Origin: Shewanella sairae
GTDB taxonomy: Bacteria > Pseudomonadota > Gammaproteobacteria > Enterobacterales > Shewanellaceae
Length of the DNA: 64,000 nt
NCBI RefSeq assembly: GCF_023283535.1
Contig: NZ_JAKILT010000007.1
Span: 1-64,000 of the forward strand
Reading direction: 5' to 3'
Below, one piece after another: positions 50,402 through 59,450 of the stretch. The position numbers and the translations under genes were made by a program. Positions within the stretch are counted from its first letter, which is position 1; each line of letters starts with the position of its first letter. The notes below the pieces were generated by a model. The model saw nothing but the letters and a program-made list of their open reading frames with translations, had not been told where the DNA came from and ran no database searches.

Positions 50402-51898
50402 ATGACTCAAGCTATCAACTCCACTCAAGCCCTATACCGTTGTTTACCTGCAATGGACAGCTTGCTGCTGATACCTCAAGTGATAGGTTTTATCGACCAG
50501 CAGGGTAAGCTTTGGATTAAATCCTTATTGGCGCAAATGCTTAAAGATGCGCGTCAGCAGATCGCTGAGCGACAAAGCTTGCCAAGCTGGTGCTTAGATA
50601 TAAGCAATATTACAACCGAGTTAGCCAGCCGTATTAGCAAAGCCCAGCGTCAAAGTATGAGCCCAGTGATTAACTTAACCGGCACCATATTGCACACCAA
50701 CCTAGGGCGCTCGCAGATGTGTGAGGCCGCAATCGATGCGGTTACCCAAGTGATGCGCAGCCCTGTGCCACTTGAGTTCGATATGGGCCAAGGTAAACGT
50801 GGCCACCGTGACAGCGCAATTTCAACACTTATCCATGAGCTAACGGGTGCAGACAGTTGCTGCATCGTCAATAACAACGCCGCCGCAGTTTTACTGATGC
50901 TGGCAGCGACCGCCTCCGGTAAAGAGGTGATAGTTTCCCGTGGTGAGCTGGTGGAGATTGGCGGCGCATTTCGGATCCCCGATATTATGGCGCAGGCGGG
51001 TTGCAAGCTGGTGGAAGTGGGCTGCACTAACCGCACTCATCTTAAAGATTACGCCGCCGCGATTACTGAAAACACCGCGGCAATTATGAAGGTGCATACC
51101 AGTAATTATCATATTAGTGGTTTTACAAAAGTCACCGAAGAAGCTGAGCTTGCGGCTTTATGTAAAGAGCAGGGCATTGCACTGATCTCCGATCTTGGCA
51201 GCGGCGCGCTGACGGATCTGTCGCGCTTTGGTTTATCAAAAGAGCCAATGCCGCAGCAGATGCTAAAAGACGGCGTTAATCTGGTGAGTTTTTCTGGCGA
51301 TAAACTGCTCGGCGGACCGCAAGCAGGTTTAGTAGTTGGTGATGCGGAGCTGATTGCTAAGCTACAAGCGCACCCACTAAAGCGCGCACTGCGCTGCGAT
51401 AAAATGACTTTGGCTGCGCTTGAAGCGACCTTGATGCAGTACCGTAATCCACAAACGCTAGATAGCCAGTTACCTATTTTTAGAAAGCTATCCCGTCCTT
51501 TGGTTGAACTTGATCGGCTTGCACAAACACTGCAGCAGCAATTAGCCGATAGCAGCATATTTGATATAACAATTCAAGCTTGCCAAACCCAAGTGGGCAG
51601 TGGCTCGCAACCTGATGTACTGCTTGATTCTGTCGCCTTATGTTTTGCTGTAAATCCTGCTGCAGCCAAAGGCCACAGCTCGCTAACTGTGTTGCAGCTG
51701 GATAAGCATTTTAAAGCTGCCAGCACGCCGATTATTGGCCGAATTACCGCTAATCAGTTGTGGTTAGACTTGCGCGGCACTGACAGTGACAGCCAGCTTA
51801 TCGAAGTCCTGACAACAAGCCTACTTAGGTTTCATAGAGAGATGGGCTTTCATAGAGAGATTGGCTTTGAGGAGAAAACCGGGGAGGCCGCATCATGA
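50402..51898 (+). CDS. selA: L-seryl-tRNA(Sec) selenium transferase SelA
   Basis: This 498-residue PLP enzyme has the family blocks VINLTGTILHTNLGRS and NNNAAAVLLMLAATASGKEV, and the Schiff-base Lys in SFSGDKLLGGPQAG. It converts Ser-tRNA(Sec) to Sec-tRNA(Sec) using selenophosphate. The start at 50402 (MTQAINST) is preferred; an in-frame ATG at 50375 would add nine residues. The C-terminus carries a tandem FHREMG/FHREIG repeat and a tail that E. coli SelA lacks. The stop overlaps the selB start by 4 bases (ATGA). Confidence 0.95.
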   Translation: MTQAINSTQALYRCLPAMDSLLLIPQVIGFIDQQGKLWIKSLLAQMLKDARQQIAERQSLPSWCLDISNITTELASRISKAQRQSMSPVINLTGTILHTNLGRSQMCEAAIDAVTQVMRSPVPLEFDMGQGKRGHRDSAISTLIHELTGADSCCIVNNNAAAVLLMLAATASGKEVIVSRGELVEIGGAFRIPDIMAQAGCKLVEVGCTNRTHLKDYAAAITENTAAIMKVHTSNYHISGFTKVTEEAELAALCKEQGIALISDLGSGALTDLSRFGLSKEPMPQQMLKDGVNLVSFSGDKLLGGPQAGLVVGDAELIAKLQAHPLKRALRCDKMTLAALEATLMQYRNPQTLDSQLPIFRKLSRPLVELDRLAQTLQQQLADSSIFDITIQACQTQVGSGSQPDVLLDSVALCFAVNPAAAKGHSSLTVLQLDKHFKAASTPIIGRITANQLWLDLRGTDSDSQLIEVLTTSLLRFHREMGFHREIGFEEKTGEAAS

Positions 51899-53811
51899 TT
51901 ATTGTTACCGCAGGTCACGTGGATCACGGCAAAACCAGCCTCATTCAAGCACTAACAGGCACAGATGCCGACCGGTTACCGGAAGAAAAAAAGCGCGGCA
52001 TGACCATCGAGTTGGGTTACGCCTTTATGGATTTAACGGATGGTGAGCGCCTAGCCTTTGTCGATGTGCCGGGTCACAGCAAGTTTATTAATACCATGCT
52101 GGCTGGGGTGAGTTGTGCCAAACATGCACTATTGATTATTGCTTGTGATGATGGGGTGATGCCGCAAACTCATGAGCATTTAGCCATTTTGCAGCTACTT
52201 AATCTTGAACACTTAATTGTGGTGCTCACCAAGCAAGATAAAGTCGACAGTGAACGTGTCGAGATGGTTAAGCTTGAGGTGGCGGAGCTACTAGCAACAC
52301 ACCAAAGACAAACTGATATCTATGTGGTATCGGCGCAAACAGGCTTTGGTATTAGTGAGTTAAGCGATGCGATTACTCAGCTTGCGCAAATGCAAATGGC
52401 AAAGCTTAAACAGACTCGCGAGCAATCAAGCTTTCGCATGGCAATTGACCGAACTTTTAGCGTAAAAGGTGCGGGTCTTGTGGTAACCGGAACTGTTATT
52501 AGCGGCCACGTCAAACAAGGGCAAAACCTGTATCTATCGGGTCAGCGCAAACCGGTAAAAGTCAGAACGCTACATAGCCAAGGTCGAGCAAGTGATAACG
52601 CCCATCATTGTCAGCGGGTGGCTCTCAATATAACTGGCGTTGATGCGCATCGCGGCGCAGAGCGCGGAGATTGGCTAACGGCGCTTGACCCTGCCGTTGT
52701 AACAATTGAACCAGCTAAAGTCATTTGTGGTGTATTTGAATCTGTATTGCCATTTAAGCATTGGCAAAGCGTGCAAGTGCATCTTGGTAATCGCCACACC
52801 ACGGCACGCTTGGGTTTGCTGCAAAAACTGGTAGACGGTAGCGCCTTAGTTGAGCTGCAATGTGAGCAAGCACTTGGTTGTGTCGAGCAAGATAGAATCG
52901 TCGTGCGCGACAGCGCCGCTAAAACCACATTAGGTGCGCTGCGAGTGTTAGACATCAATCCGCCAACCCGCGGCAAGCGCAGCGATGAGCGCTTAGCTTA
53001 CTTAGAAAACCTTAAACAGTGTGACTCGCTTACGGCGAGCTTGCAGGTGCAAATAAATCATCACTGCGTGTCAAAGTCGGCTTTTATGTGGGCCAATCAG
53101 TTAACTGAACAAACTGCCTGTTTGGCAGACGAGCAGCTGATTAGCCTCGATGGCTATCTGTTATCAAGTGCATTGCAGCAGCAGATTGAAGCGCAACTGC
53201 TAGCACTTATCGCTGACTATCATCAGCAGTCGCCTGAGCTATTAGGTTTGAGTATTAATCGCCTGCAGCGCATGACTCATAACCAATATCCACTGCCTGT
53301 ATTGTTGCAACTCACCGATGGGCTTAGAGAGCAAAAGTTGCTACAAAGTACCCGAGGCTTATTGCATCTGCCACGGCATAACCTAGCGCTGTCGGATGCT
53401 GAGCAGCAGCTGTGGTCGCAGATAAAGCAGCAACTGCTTAGCGCCAACGGCCCGTTATGGTCATCAGACTTAGCTCAAGCACTAAACCTTGAGCTGACGG
53501 TAGTGCGCAGCCTGTGCCGTAAGCTTATTCAGCTGGGGTATCTGTCAGCGATTATTAAAGACCGCTTTATGCTCACCGAAAGCTTGTATTTCTATGCAGA
53601 TGTTATTCGTAATCAAATCAAGGTGAGTGGTGAGATCAAGACCGCTGATTTCAATGCAATCATTAAGCTTGGCCGCAAAGCCAGTATTCAGTTATTAGAG
53701 TTTTATGACCGCAGTGGATTAACGTGGCGCAAGAAGAAAGACAATTCGAGAGTAATTAGAGATAGCAGTATTTTTATAGCGAGTGATTTGGCGGAAGAAC
53801 ATAGGAGTTGA
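51895..53811 (+). CDS. selB: selenocysteine-specific elongation factor SelB
   Basis: This 638-residue protein has an EF-Tu-like GTPase part: [10 protein letters not shown] at 7-16, DVPGHSKF near 58, TKQD near 114. Beta-barrel domains follow, then a C-terminal set of winged helices that bind the SECIS hairpin (about 370-638). It delivers Sec-tRNA to the UGA of fdnG. The start overlaps the selA stop by 4 bases. The last 23 bases of the gene overlap the convergent selC tRNA gene. Confidence 0.96.
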   Translation: MIIVTAGHVDHGKTSLIQALTGTDADRLPEEKKRGMTIELGYAFMDLTDGERLAFVDVPGHSKFINTMLAGVSCAKHALLIIACDDGVMPQTHEHLAILQLLNLEHLIVVLTKQDKVDSERVEMVKLEVAELLATHQRQTDIYVVSAQTGFGISELSDAITQLAQMQMAKLKQTREQSSFRMAIDRTFSVKGAGLVVTGTVISGHVKQGQNLYLSGQRKPVKVRTLHSQGRASDNAHHCQRVALNITGVDAHRGAERGDWLTALDPAVVTIEPAKVICGVFESVLPFKHWQSVQVHLGNRHTTARLGLLQKLVDGSALVELQCEQALGCVEQDRIVVRDSAAKTTLGALRVLDINPPTRGKRSDERLAYLENLKQCDSLTASLQVQINHHCVSKSAFMWANQLTEQTACLADEQLISLDGYLLSSALQQQIEAQLLALIADYHQQSPELLGLSINRLQRMTHNQYPLPVLLQLTDGLREQKLLQSTRGLLHLPRHNLALSDAEQQLWSQIKQQLLSANGPLWSSDLAQALNLELTVVRSLCRKLIQLGYLSAIIKDRFMLTESLYFYADVIRNQIKVSGEIKTADFNAIIKLGRKASIQLLEFYDRSGLTWRKKKDNSRVIRDSSIFIASDLAEEHRS

Positions 53812-53883
53812 ACCTACCCGGGACTGCTGGCAGCCCCACCTGGATTTGAAATCCAGACGTTTCACCGGAAACGACGTTCTTCC
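53789..53883 (-). tRNA. selC: tRNA-Sec (anticodon TCA)
   Basis: On the minus strand the sequence folds as tRNA-Sec. It has an 8-bp acceptor stem (GGAAGAAC / GTTCTTCC), an anticodon loop TTTCAAA with TCA, a long variable arm, a T arm GGTAGGTTCAACTCCTA, discriminator G, and an encoded CCA (53789-53791). Length is 95 bases. It is convergent with selB and overlaps the last 23 bases of that gene, including its stop. Serylated by SerRS, it is the substrate of SelA and the decoder of the fdnG UGA. Confidence 0.96.
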
Positions 53884-53899
53884 GTATCACTTGCGGCGA

Positions 53900-53928
53900 A
53901 TAATAGGTAATTGTATTTGGCTAAACAA
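53900..53928 (-). promoter_or_regulatory. selC promoter
   Basis: On the minus strand, TTGTTT (53928-53923), a 17-base spacer and TATTAT (53905-53900) end 16 bases before the tRNA 5' end. This gives a short leader, as expected for a tRNA gene. Confidence 0.6.
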
Positions 53929-54170
53929 TAGCGGCTTGCAGCAAACTTTATTAACTGTGAGTGCAAATTATATTTATCGGTAATAACGATGAAGAGTGGG
54001 ACATTATTTACCAAATAGTTGCAGCATAGCTCAAGGGAACCAGTGTTTTTATAAATGATATTAATCGACTTATATGTTTACTAAATGTGAGCCCTATTTA
54101 CATCTATCCATATTGGCAATATTAACGCCCCTAGTGTGATCTTATTTAATTGAAGAGATGGAACAGCTTT

Positions 54171-55034
54171 ATGACGGAACTTGTATGTGGCTTAAATAAT
54201 ATAACTGAGCAAGCTTCAGTGACGTGTTTTCGTAATGACAGAGAGCAGTCATTAATAGAAACGGTGGCGAAAGAGGTCAGAGTCGCACTGATTTACAATG
54301 GTATTTCTCATGTCGTGATGATGGCGTGCCCAACCGCACTAAAAGAGTTTGCCATTGGCTTTAGCTTGTCTGAATCAATTATTGCAAGCGTACGCGATAT
54401 CCGTTCTATTGAAATTGAAACCATAGCCAGTGGTGTATTGGTTCATATTGAGGTGTCGCAGCGCTGCTTTATGCAGCTTAAACAGCATAGACGTAGTCTT
54501 GCTGGGCGCACCGGTTGTGGCCTTTGCGGCATAGAGCAGATAGAGCAAACGCTTAAACCGATTGTGCAAGTCACAGACACTGCAAGATTCAACCTAAATA
54601 GCTTGAAGTTGGCTTTATCTAACCTGCATAAGCATCAAAATGCATTTAATTTGACCGGTGCCACACATGCTGCTGCCATGTTGTCGGCAGAAGGTGATAT
54701 TATGTGCTGCTTCGAAGATGTGGGGCGTCATGTCGCACTCGATAAATTAATTGGTCATATCAATATCGATAACGAGACTCGTCATTCTGCGTTGTTATTA
54801 ACCAGTCGAGCCAGTTTTGAGATGGTGCAAAAAGCCGCCATTTCAAATATTAGTATTATATTTGCAATTTCTTCAGCAACTTCGTTAGCGATTGATATCG
54901 CGCACAAATCAAATATTACTTTGGTTGGGTTTTGCCGTGAAAATAGGGTGACAATATATACCCATCCTGAAAGGTTGTATTTATGTAATGAAACGCTAGC
55001 TAATGTTGAAAATAATAACTTAGCAGTGATCTAG
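54171..55034 (+). CDS. fdhD: formate dehydrogenase sulfurtransferase FdhD
   Basis: This 287-residue protein has the key CXXC in GRTGCGLCGIEQ near residue 120 and the conserved GRHVALDKLIG block. FdhD passes sulfur from IscS to the molybdenum cofactor of formate dehydrogenase, which is required for activity. The start at 54171 (MTELVCGL) is chosen over an in-frame TTG at 54150. It follows selC in a separate transcription unit, and its role fits the upstream fdn genes. Confidence 0.94.
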   Translation: MTELVCGLNNITEQASVTCFRNDREQSLIETVAKEVRVALIYNGISHVVMMACPTALKEFAIGFSLSESIIASVRDIRSIEIETIASGVLVHIEVSQRCFMQLKQHRRSLAGRTGCGLCGIEQIEQTLKPIVQVTDTARFNLNSLKLALSNLHKHQNAFNLTGATHAAAMLSAEGDIMCCFEDVGRHVALDKLIGHINIDNETRHSALLLTSRASFEMVQKAAISNISIIFAISSATSLAIDIAHKSNITLVGFCRENRVTIYTHPERLYLCNETLANVENNNLAVI

Positions 55035-55125
55035 TTAAGGCTTTATTTTAACTGTTGGTGTGTGTTTGGGTTTTAGAATTTAATTTAAGCGTAATAAAAT
55101 AAGTGTTTAGAGTGATTACTTGGCT

Positions 55126-55200
55126 TAACTTGGTTTCGTTTAACTTAGTTTCGTTTAACTTAGTTTCGTTTAACTTAGTTTCGTTTTACTGGGTTTAGCT
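55126..55200 (+). repeat. 15-bp tandem repeat
   Basis: Four units of TAACTTRGTTTCGTT (55126-55185) are followed by a degraded fifth. The first unit differs by one base. It lies in the fdhD-yedE gap, 70 bases before the yedE start. No spacers separate the units. It could vary in copy number and alter yedE expression. Confidence 0.85.
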
Positions 55201-55270
55201 TAGTAATAAGTCTAGTGCTTAGCTTAAACGCTTAAATTAAGTGTTTCATATTACTTGGTAAGTTTTAAAT

Positions 55271-56542
55271 ATGTGGTTAACGTTTAAAAATCAGTTTTTT
55301 ATTAAATTCTGGTCGCCTTTTGCTGCCGTTATTGCGGCGGGAATATTGTCGACCTATTTTTTTGGTCTTACCGGTTCACTTTGGGCGGTAACCGGCGAAT
55401 TTACGCGCTGGGGTGGCCATGTATTGCAGTGGTTCGGCGCTGAGCCGGAAACCTGGCAGTACTTTAAAATCATTGGCCTTAATGGCACACCGCTAGATCG
55501 TGTCGGCGGCGTGATGATCTTAGGCATGTTTGGTGGCTGTATGGCGGCGGTGCTGTGGGCAAACAACCTAAAGCTGCGTATGCCGAGTTCTAAAAAGCGT
55601 ATTGCACAGGCACTGATTGGCGGCATGATTGCAGGCTTTGGTGCGCGTCTTGCTATGGGCTGTAACTTGGCGGCTTTCTTTACCGGTATTCCGCAGTTTA
55701 CCTTGCATGCGTGGATCTTCGCCTTTGCTGCTGCCGCAGGTACTTATATCGGCGCTAAGATCACCTTGTTACCGTTTTTCCGTTCAACTGCCACGCTAAA
55801 AGCAGGCGGCTTGAAAAAAATCGCTAAACCTAATCCGAATCAAGTGCAAAACCGTTTTCGCCTAGGCTGGGTGGTATTTGCAGCTATGATTGGCTTGTCG
55901 CTGTATGTGATGCAAAGCTCGACTAAGCTTGGTATTGCCATGTTTATGGGGATGATGTTTGGTCTATTGATTGAGCGTGCGCAGATCTGCTTTACCTCAG
56001 CGTTTAGAGATATGTGGATCACCGGTCGTACTCATATGGCTAAGGCCATTATCTTAGGTATGGCAGTCAGCGTTATCGGCATTTATAGCTATGTGCAGCT
56101 AGGTATGACACCGAAAACCCTATGGGCTGGCCCGAATGCGGTGATTGGCGGCTTACTGTTTGGTATCGGTATCGTTATCGCGGGTGGTTGTGAAACCGGC
56201 TGGATGTACCGCGCATTAGAAGGTCAAGTGCACTTTTGGTGGGTGGGTATTGGTAATATCGTTGGTGCAACTATATTAGCTTATTACTGGGACGTGGTGG
56301 CTGAACCATTAGCGACTAGCTGGGATAAGGTAAACCTGCTAGATGTATTTGGGCCGCTTGGTGGCTTAGCGGTGACTTATCTATTGCTGGGCTTATCTTT
56401 TGTGCTGATTTTAATGTGGGAAAAGCACTTTTTTAGCAAGCAGAAGCGTGAACAGCAAGCGGTGGCTGCAAAGCTTGCAGCGCTAGCGGCTAATAAAGAG
56501 TTAGCTGCAAATAAAGAATTAGCGACTAGCACACAAGCTTAA
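55271..56542 (+). CDS. yedE: YedE/FdhT-type selenium-associated membrane transporter
   Basis: This 423-residue protein has about ten membrane helices and matches E. coli YedE along its length. Blocks include GILSTYFFGLTGSLWAVTG, GARLAMGCNLAAFFTGIPQF, RAQICFTSAFRDMW and AGGCETGWMYRA. The conserved Cys in each block recalls the YeeE thiosulfate channel. YedE is linked to selenium metabolism and formate dehydrogenase in many genomes; transport of a selenium compound is inferred, not shown. It precedes yedF after 85 bases. Confidence 0.9.
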   Translation: MWLTFKNQFFIKFWSPFAAVIAAGILSTYFFGLTGSLWAVTGEFTRWGGHVLQWFGAEPETWQYFKIIGLNGTPLDRVGGVMILGMFGGCMAAVLWANNLKLRMPSSKKRIAQALIGGMIAGFGARLAMGCNLAAFFTGIPQFTLHAWIFAFAAAAGTYIGAKITLLPFFRSTATLKAGGLKKIAKPNPNQVQNRFRLGWVVFAAMIGLSLYVMQSSTKLGIAMFMGMMFGLLIERAQICFTSAFRDMWITGRTHMAKAIILGMAVSVIGIYSYVQLGMTPKTLWAGPNAVIGGLLFGIGIVIAGGCETGWMYRALEGQVHFWWVGIGNIVGATILAYYWDVVAEPLATSWDKVNLLDVFGPLGGLAVTYLLLGLSFVLILMWEKHFFSKQKREQQAVAAKLAALAANKELAANKELATSTQA

Positions 56543-56584
56543 AGATCGGTTTTAAAAATAAGATTTATTCTATTTGTTCTATAT

Positions 56585-56613
56585 TCGGCTCAATTAACCT
56601 GAGCCGATTTTTG
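56585..56613 (+). terminator. terminator or attenuator between yedE and yedF
   Basis: An 8-bp perfect stem (TCGGCTCA / TGAGCCGA) is followed by five T, just before the yedF ribosome-binding site. It may lower yedF expression relative to yedE. Confidence 0.75.
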
Positions 56614-56627
56614 CTGAGGAGCAGTTT

Positions 56628-56864
56628 ATGCCTGCATCTATCGTACCTGATTACAATTTAGAGATTTACGGTGAGCCTTGTCCATACCCAGCGGTTGCCA
56701 CGCTTGAAGCGATGCAATCATTGAAAGCGGGTGAAGTATTGGAAGTGATTACCGACTGCTCGCAGTCTATTAATAACATTCCTAATGATGCAAAGAACCA
56801 CGGTTATGAAGTTTTAGACATTAGCCAGCAAGGCGTGATGTTGCGTTACTTGCTTAAGAAATAG
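56628..56864 (+). CDS. yedF: TusA/SirA-family protein YedF
   Basis: This 78-residue protein has the TusA-fold Cys motif GEPCPYPAVATLEAM near residue 18 and ends GVMLRYLLKK. It matches E. coli YedF, the constant neighbour of yedE. Such proteins carry sulfur or selenium as a persulfide or perselenide. GAGGAG precedes the ATG. A decayed copy of its 3' end lies downstream (56899-57000). Confidence 0.93.
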   Translation: MPASIVPDYNLEIYGEPCPYPAVATLEAMQSLKAGEVLEVITDCSQSINNIPNDAKNHGYEVLDISQQGVMLRYLLKK

Positions 56865-56898
56865 TTGAACAGCTTTGTCACGAGTGGCTTGGGTAATC

Positions 56899-57000
56899 GA
56901 TTAATAACATTATTTTTCAAGCGACGCTAAGAACCACGGCTACGAGGTTTTAGACATCAGCCAGCAAGGCGTGATGCTGCGTTATTTGCTAAAGAAATAA
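56899..57000 (+). pseudogene. leftover second copy of the yedF 3' end
   Basis: It begins with ATTAATAACATT, as yedF does near 56769. A 17-base non-matching stretch follows where yedF has 12, so the frame is broken. From AAGAACCACGG to the stop it again codes for NHGYEVLDISQQGVMLRYL plus LKK and a stop. The eight base differences from yedF in this part are all silent. The operon terminator follows at once. Confidence 0.9.
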
Positions 57001-57017
57001 GCTTGTTTACGAGCAAT

Positions 57018-57046
57018 AAAAAAGGCACTCAATGAGTGCCTTTTTA
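57018..57046 (+). terminator. terminator after the yedF remnant
   Basis: The stem GGCACTC / GAGTGCC with a 3-base loop is flanked by A and T runs. It closes the selenium locus. Confidence 0.85.
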
Positions 57047-57094
57047 CTGACTTGCGATGAGCAAGTCAGTAGTCGTTTATCGAAGAACGATTAA

Positions 57095-57823
57095 TTACTG
57101 TGGTAGCTCAGCGTTGTGGTAAACGTTCTGAACGTCATCACAATCTTCAAGCGCAGCAAGGAACTTCTCGAATTGCTCAATCTCTTCTGCGTCTGTAAGC
57201 TCTGTCATTGTTTGTGGTAAGAAAGTGATTTCTTCCATAACGTAGTCAGTGTCTTCTGGTAGTTCAGCTGCTAATGCAGTTTTGACTTTGAAGAACTCTG
57301 TGTGCGGTGCGTAAACGCTGATCATGCCATCTTCTAGCTCTACGTCAGATACATCAACGTCAGCCATCATTAGCATTTCAAGGATTGCATCTTCGTCGTC
57401 GCCAGCGAATACGAATACCGCTTGGTGATCGAACATGTGACCAACAGTACCTGGGCCACCTAGCTTGGCATCGTTTTTAACGAATGCTTGGCGAACTTCA
57501 GTGAAAGTACGTTTTACGTTGTCAGTTAAGCAGTCAGCAATAACCATACAGCCGCCAGGACCAAAACCTTCATAACGCGCTGTTTCGTAGTCTTCACCAC
57601 CGCCGCCACGAGCTTTTTCAATTGCACGTTCAATAACGTGTGCTGGTACTTGGTCTTTCTTTGCCTTGGCAATCATGGTGCGAAGTGCAAGGTTGCCTTC
57701 TGGATCGAAACCACCGTTCTTGGCGCAAACGTACAACTCTTTCCCATAACGAGAATAAATTCTAGTTTTTTGCCCAGCCGTTTTCGCCATGGATTCTTTT
57801 TTGTTTTGGTATGCTCTACCCAT
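57095..57823 (-). CDS. YebC/PmpR/TACO1-family protein, YeeN-like
   Basis: This 242-residue protein opens [17 protein letters not shown] and has the family block [19 protein letters not shown] near residue 85. It ends [13 protein letters not shown]. The family was first called DNA-binding regulators; recent work links it to translation through proline-rich stalls. The MGRA-type N-terminus and the lack of MAGHSKW make it a paralogue of canonical YebC, closer to E. coli YeeN. The start at 57823 is preferred over an in-frame ATG five codons upstream. It is on its own. Confidence 0.88.
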   Translation of the reverse strand: MGRAYQNKKESMAKTAGQKTRIYSRYGKELYVCAKNGGFDPEGNLALRTMIAKAKKDQVPAHVIERAIEKARGGGGEDYETARYEGFGPGGCMVIADCLTDNVKRTFTEVRQAFVKNDAKLGGPGTVGHMFDHQAVFVFAGDDEDAILEMLMMADVDVSDVELEDGMISVYAPHTEFFKVKTALAAELPEDTDYVMEEITFLPQTMTELTDAEEIEQFEKFLAALEDCDDVQNVYHNAELPQ

Positions 57824-57987
57824 CTTGATCTTTCTCACTAAGCCTAAAAAATTGCCAGCAATGTTAGCAGCTTTATCGAAATAAATCAGGTACAGGCCTT
57901 TAAAAATGCTAAACGCAGCGATTAATTTTGTTTAATAGCAGCAACTAGAGCTCTTCATTCCATTGCGAAGAGCATTTGGCTTACTGT

Positions 57988-58881
57988 TTATGCTTGATAT
58001 TGAAAAGACTCAAGCAGCGCATCGATGGTTTTTTTGATTAACAGCGGCGGTGTACGGCCAAAATCATGCAAGGCATACACACTGTTTAGTGGACATTGAT
58101 GCGTGGCTATGAGTTCAACGAGTGAGGGCTGCTGCTTAAATACAAAATCAGGTAATAAGGCCACACCTAAGCCTGCTTTTGCTAATGACAGCACAGCAGA
58201 TGAAGTATCGGCAAAGCGATTAGCACTAAAGCTTAGCGTGAGTGCTGCCTCAGCTGTATTGGCTTTAGCTTGTAGTTGGTGCTCGATATTTTGCCCCTGC
58301 CAAGAATTAGCGATGTAATCTAATTCTTGCCATTGCTCGGCGGCTATTCGTTGTTGATGCTGCGCAATAAAAGCGGGGCTGGCACAGAGTACATCGCGAA
58401 ACTCGCCGACTTTCCGCTGGATTAAATTGCTCGATGCTAACTTACCGACGCGCACCGCGAGGTCGATATCTTGCCCAAGCAGATCAATACGGCGATCTTG
58501 CACCTGAATGCTCGGCCTAATCATAGGGTTGCCTTGGCATAGCTTGCCAATAGTTGGCGCGATATAGTTGTCGACTAAAGCGTGCGGTGAGCTGATTGTA
58601 ATTGGTCCCGCTAGCTTGTCGGCACTTTCTCTAGCTTGCTGCCACGCTAGGTTAGAGATATTGGCTAATTCGCCGCAGCGCTGGTAAAAATCTTTACCTG
58701 CGGGAGTGAGTTGTTGTCTGCGAGTGGTTCTATGCAATAGCTGCACACCCACCGCTAGCTCTAGTGATTTTAAATGGTGGCTGACCACAGATTTAGACAG
58801 ACTAAGCTTATCGGCCGCAGCGCTTATCGAGCCGCTATCGACGATTTGTTTAAATATGGCCATATGCCTTAAATGATCCAT
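57988..58881 (-). CDS. LysR-family transcriptional regulator
   Basis: This 297-residue protein has an N-terminal winged helix (about 1-60: MDHLRHMAIFKQIVDSGSIS ... LSKSVVSHHLKSLE). A substrate-binding domain follows from about residue 88. Wording such as HRTTRRQQLTPAG places it in the CrgA/AaeR-like group. It is divergent from a 121-residue SnoaL-like gene across 203 bases and probably controls it. The inducer is unknown. Confidence 0.88.
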   Translation of the reverse strand: MDHLRHMAIFKQIVDSGSISAAADKLSLSKSVVSHHLKSLELAVGVQLLHRTTRRQQLTPAGKDFYQRCGELANISNLAWQQARESADKLAGPITISSPHALVDNYIAPTIGKLCQGNPMIRPSIQVQDRRIDLLGQDIDLAVRVGKLASSNLIQRKVGEFRDVLCASPAFIAQHQQRIAAEQWQELDYIANSWQGQNIEHQLQAKANTAEAALTLSFSANRFADTSSAVLSLAKAGLGVALLPDFVFKQQPSLVELIATHQCPLNSVYALHDFGRTPPLLIKKTIDALLESFQYQA

Positions 58882-59084
58882 GGTGTTACCTTATTGGTTG
58901 CGAGCACAGAATCTGGTTTTTCCTTGAGAATTCAATCTGCTGCATTAACAAGCGCTGCATTAATAAAGACTATAATTATTGTTCTGTATTATCGAACAGT
59001 GATTACAAGTTTACCTAGGTTATCAATGCTAATTATCGCTGTAAACTGATGGCATAAATTGATAACTAAATACAGGTACACACT

Positions 59085-59450
59085 ATGTCACAGCAATTAC
59101 TCGATGCGGTAAAGCTGGCCAGCGCCACTTGGATGCAAGGTTTTAACACTCAAAATGCAGCACTGTGCGCGGCGCAATATGCTGCCAATGCGCCAATGTT
59201 AGCCCGTCCTTTCGGCGAATTTGTGGGTCGCGAAGCGATTCAAGCATTTTGGCAAAACTTGATTGATCAAGGCTATTGCGATGTTGAATACACAAGCCCT
59301 GAGTTTAAAGTGCTAGATGAAAAGTCTGTATTATTAACTACGGCTTGGAAAATGAATAAAGCCCATGGCGTAGTCCACAAAGAAATTTGGGTACTGCAAG
59401 ATGATGGTACGGCTAAGCTGGTGGATGATGAGTTTGAAGTCTTAGGTTAG
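59085..59450 (+). CDS. SnoaL/NTF2-like small protein
   Basis: This 121-residue soluble protein fits the NTF2-like cone fold: N-terminal helices (MSQQLLDAVKLASATWMQGF), GREAIQAFWQNLID, then beta strands ending VDDEFEVLG. Family members are enzymes or ligand-binding proteins; no catalytic residues can be named. It is divergent from the LysR gene, which suggests it is the regulated target. Confidence 0.7.
   Translation: MSQQLLDAVKLASATWMQGFNTQNAALCAAQYAANAPMLARPFGEFVGREAIQAFWQNLIDQGYCDVEYTSPEFKVLDEKSVLLTTAWKMNKAHGVVHKEIWVLQDDGTAKLVDDEFEVLG

Noticed and set aside
53783..53983. A 66-residue plus-strand frame after selB
   Set aside because: It runs antisense across the whole tRNA-Sec gene and has no independent support.
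55126..55200. A CRISPR-like array
   Set aside because: The 15-base units are directly joined with no spacers, and no cas genes are near.
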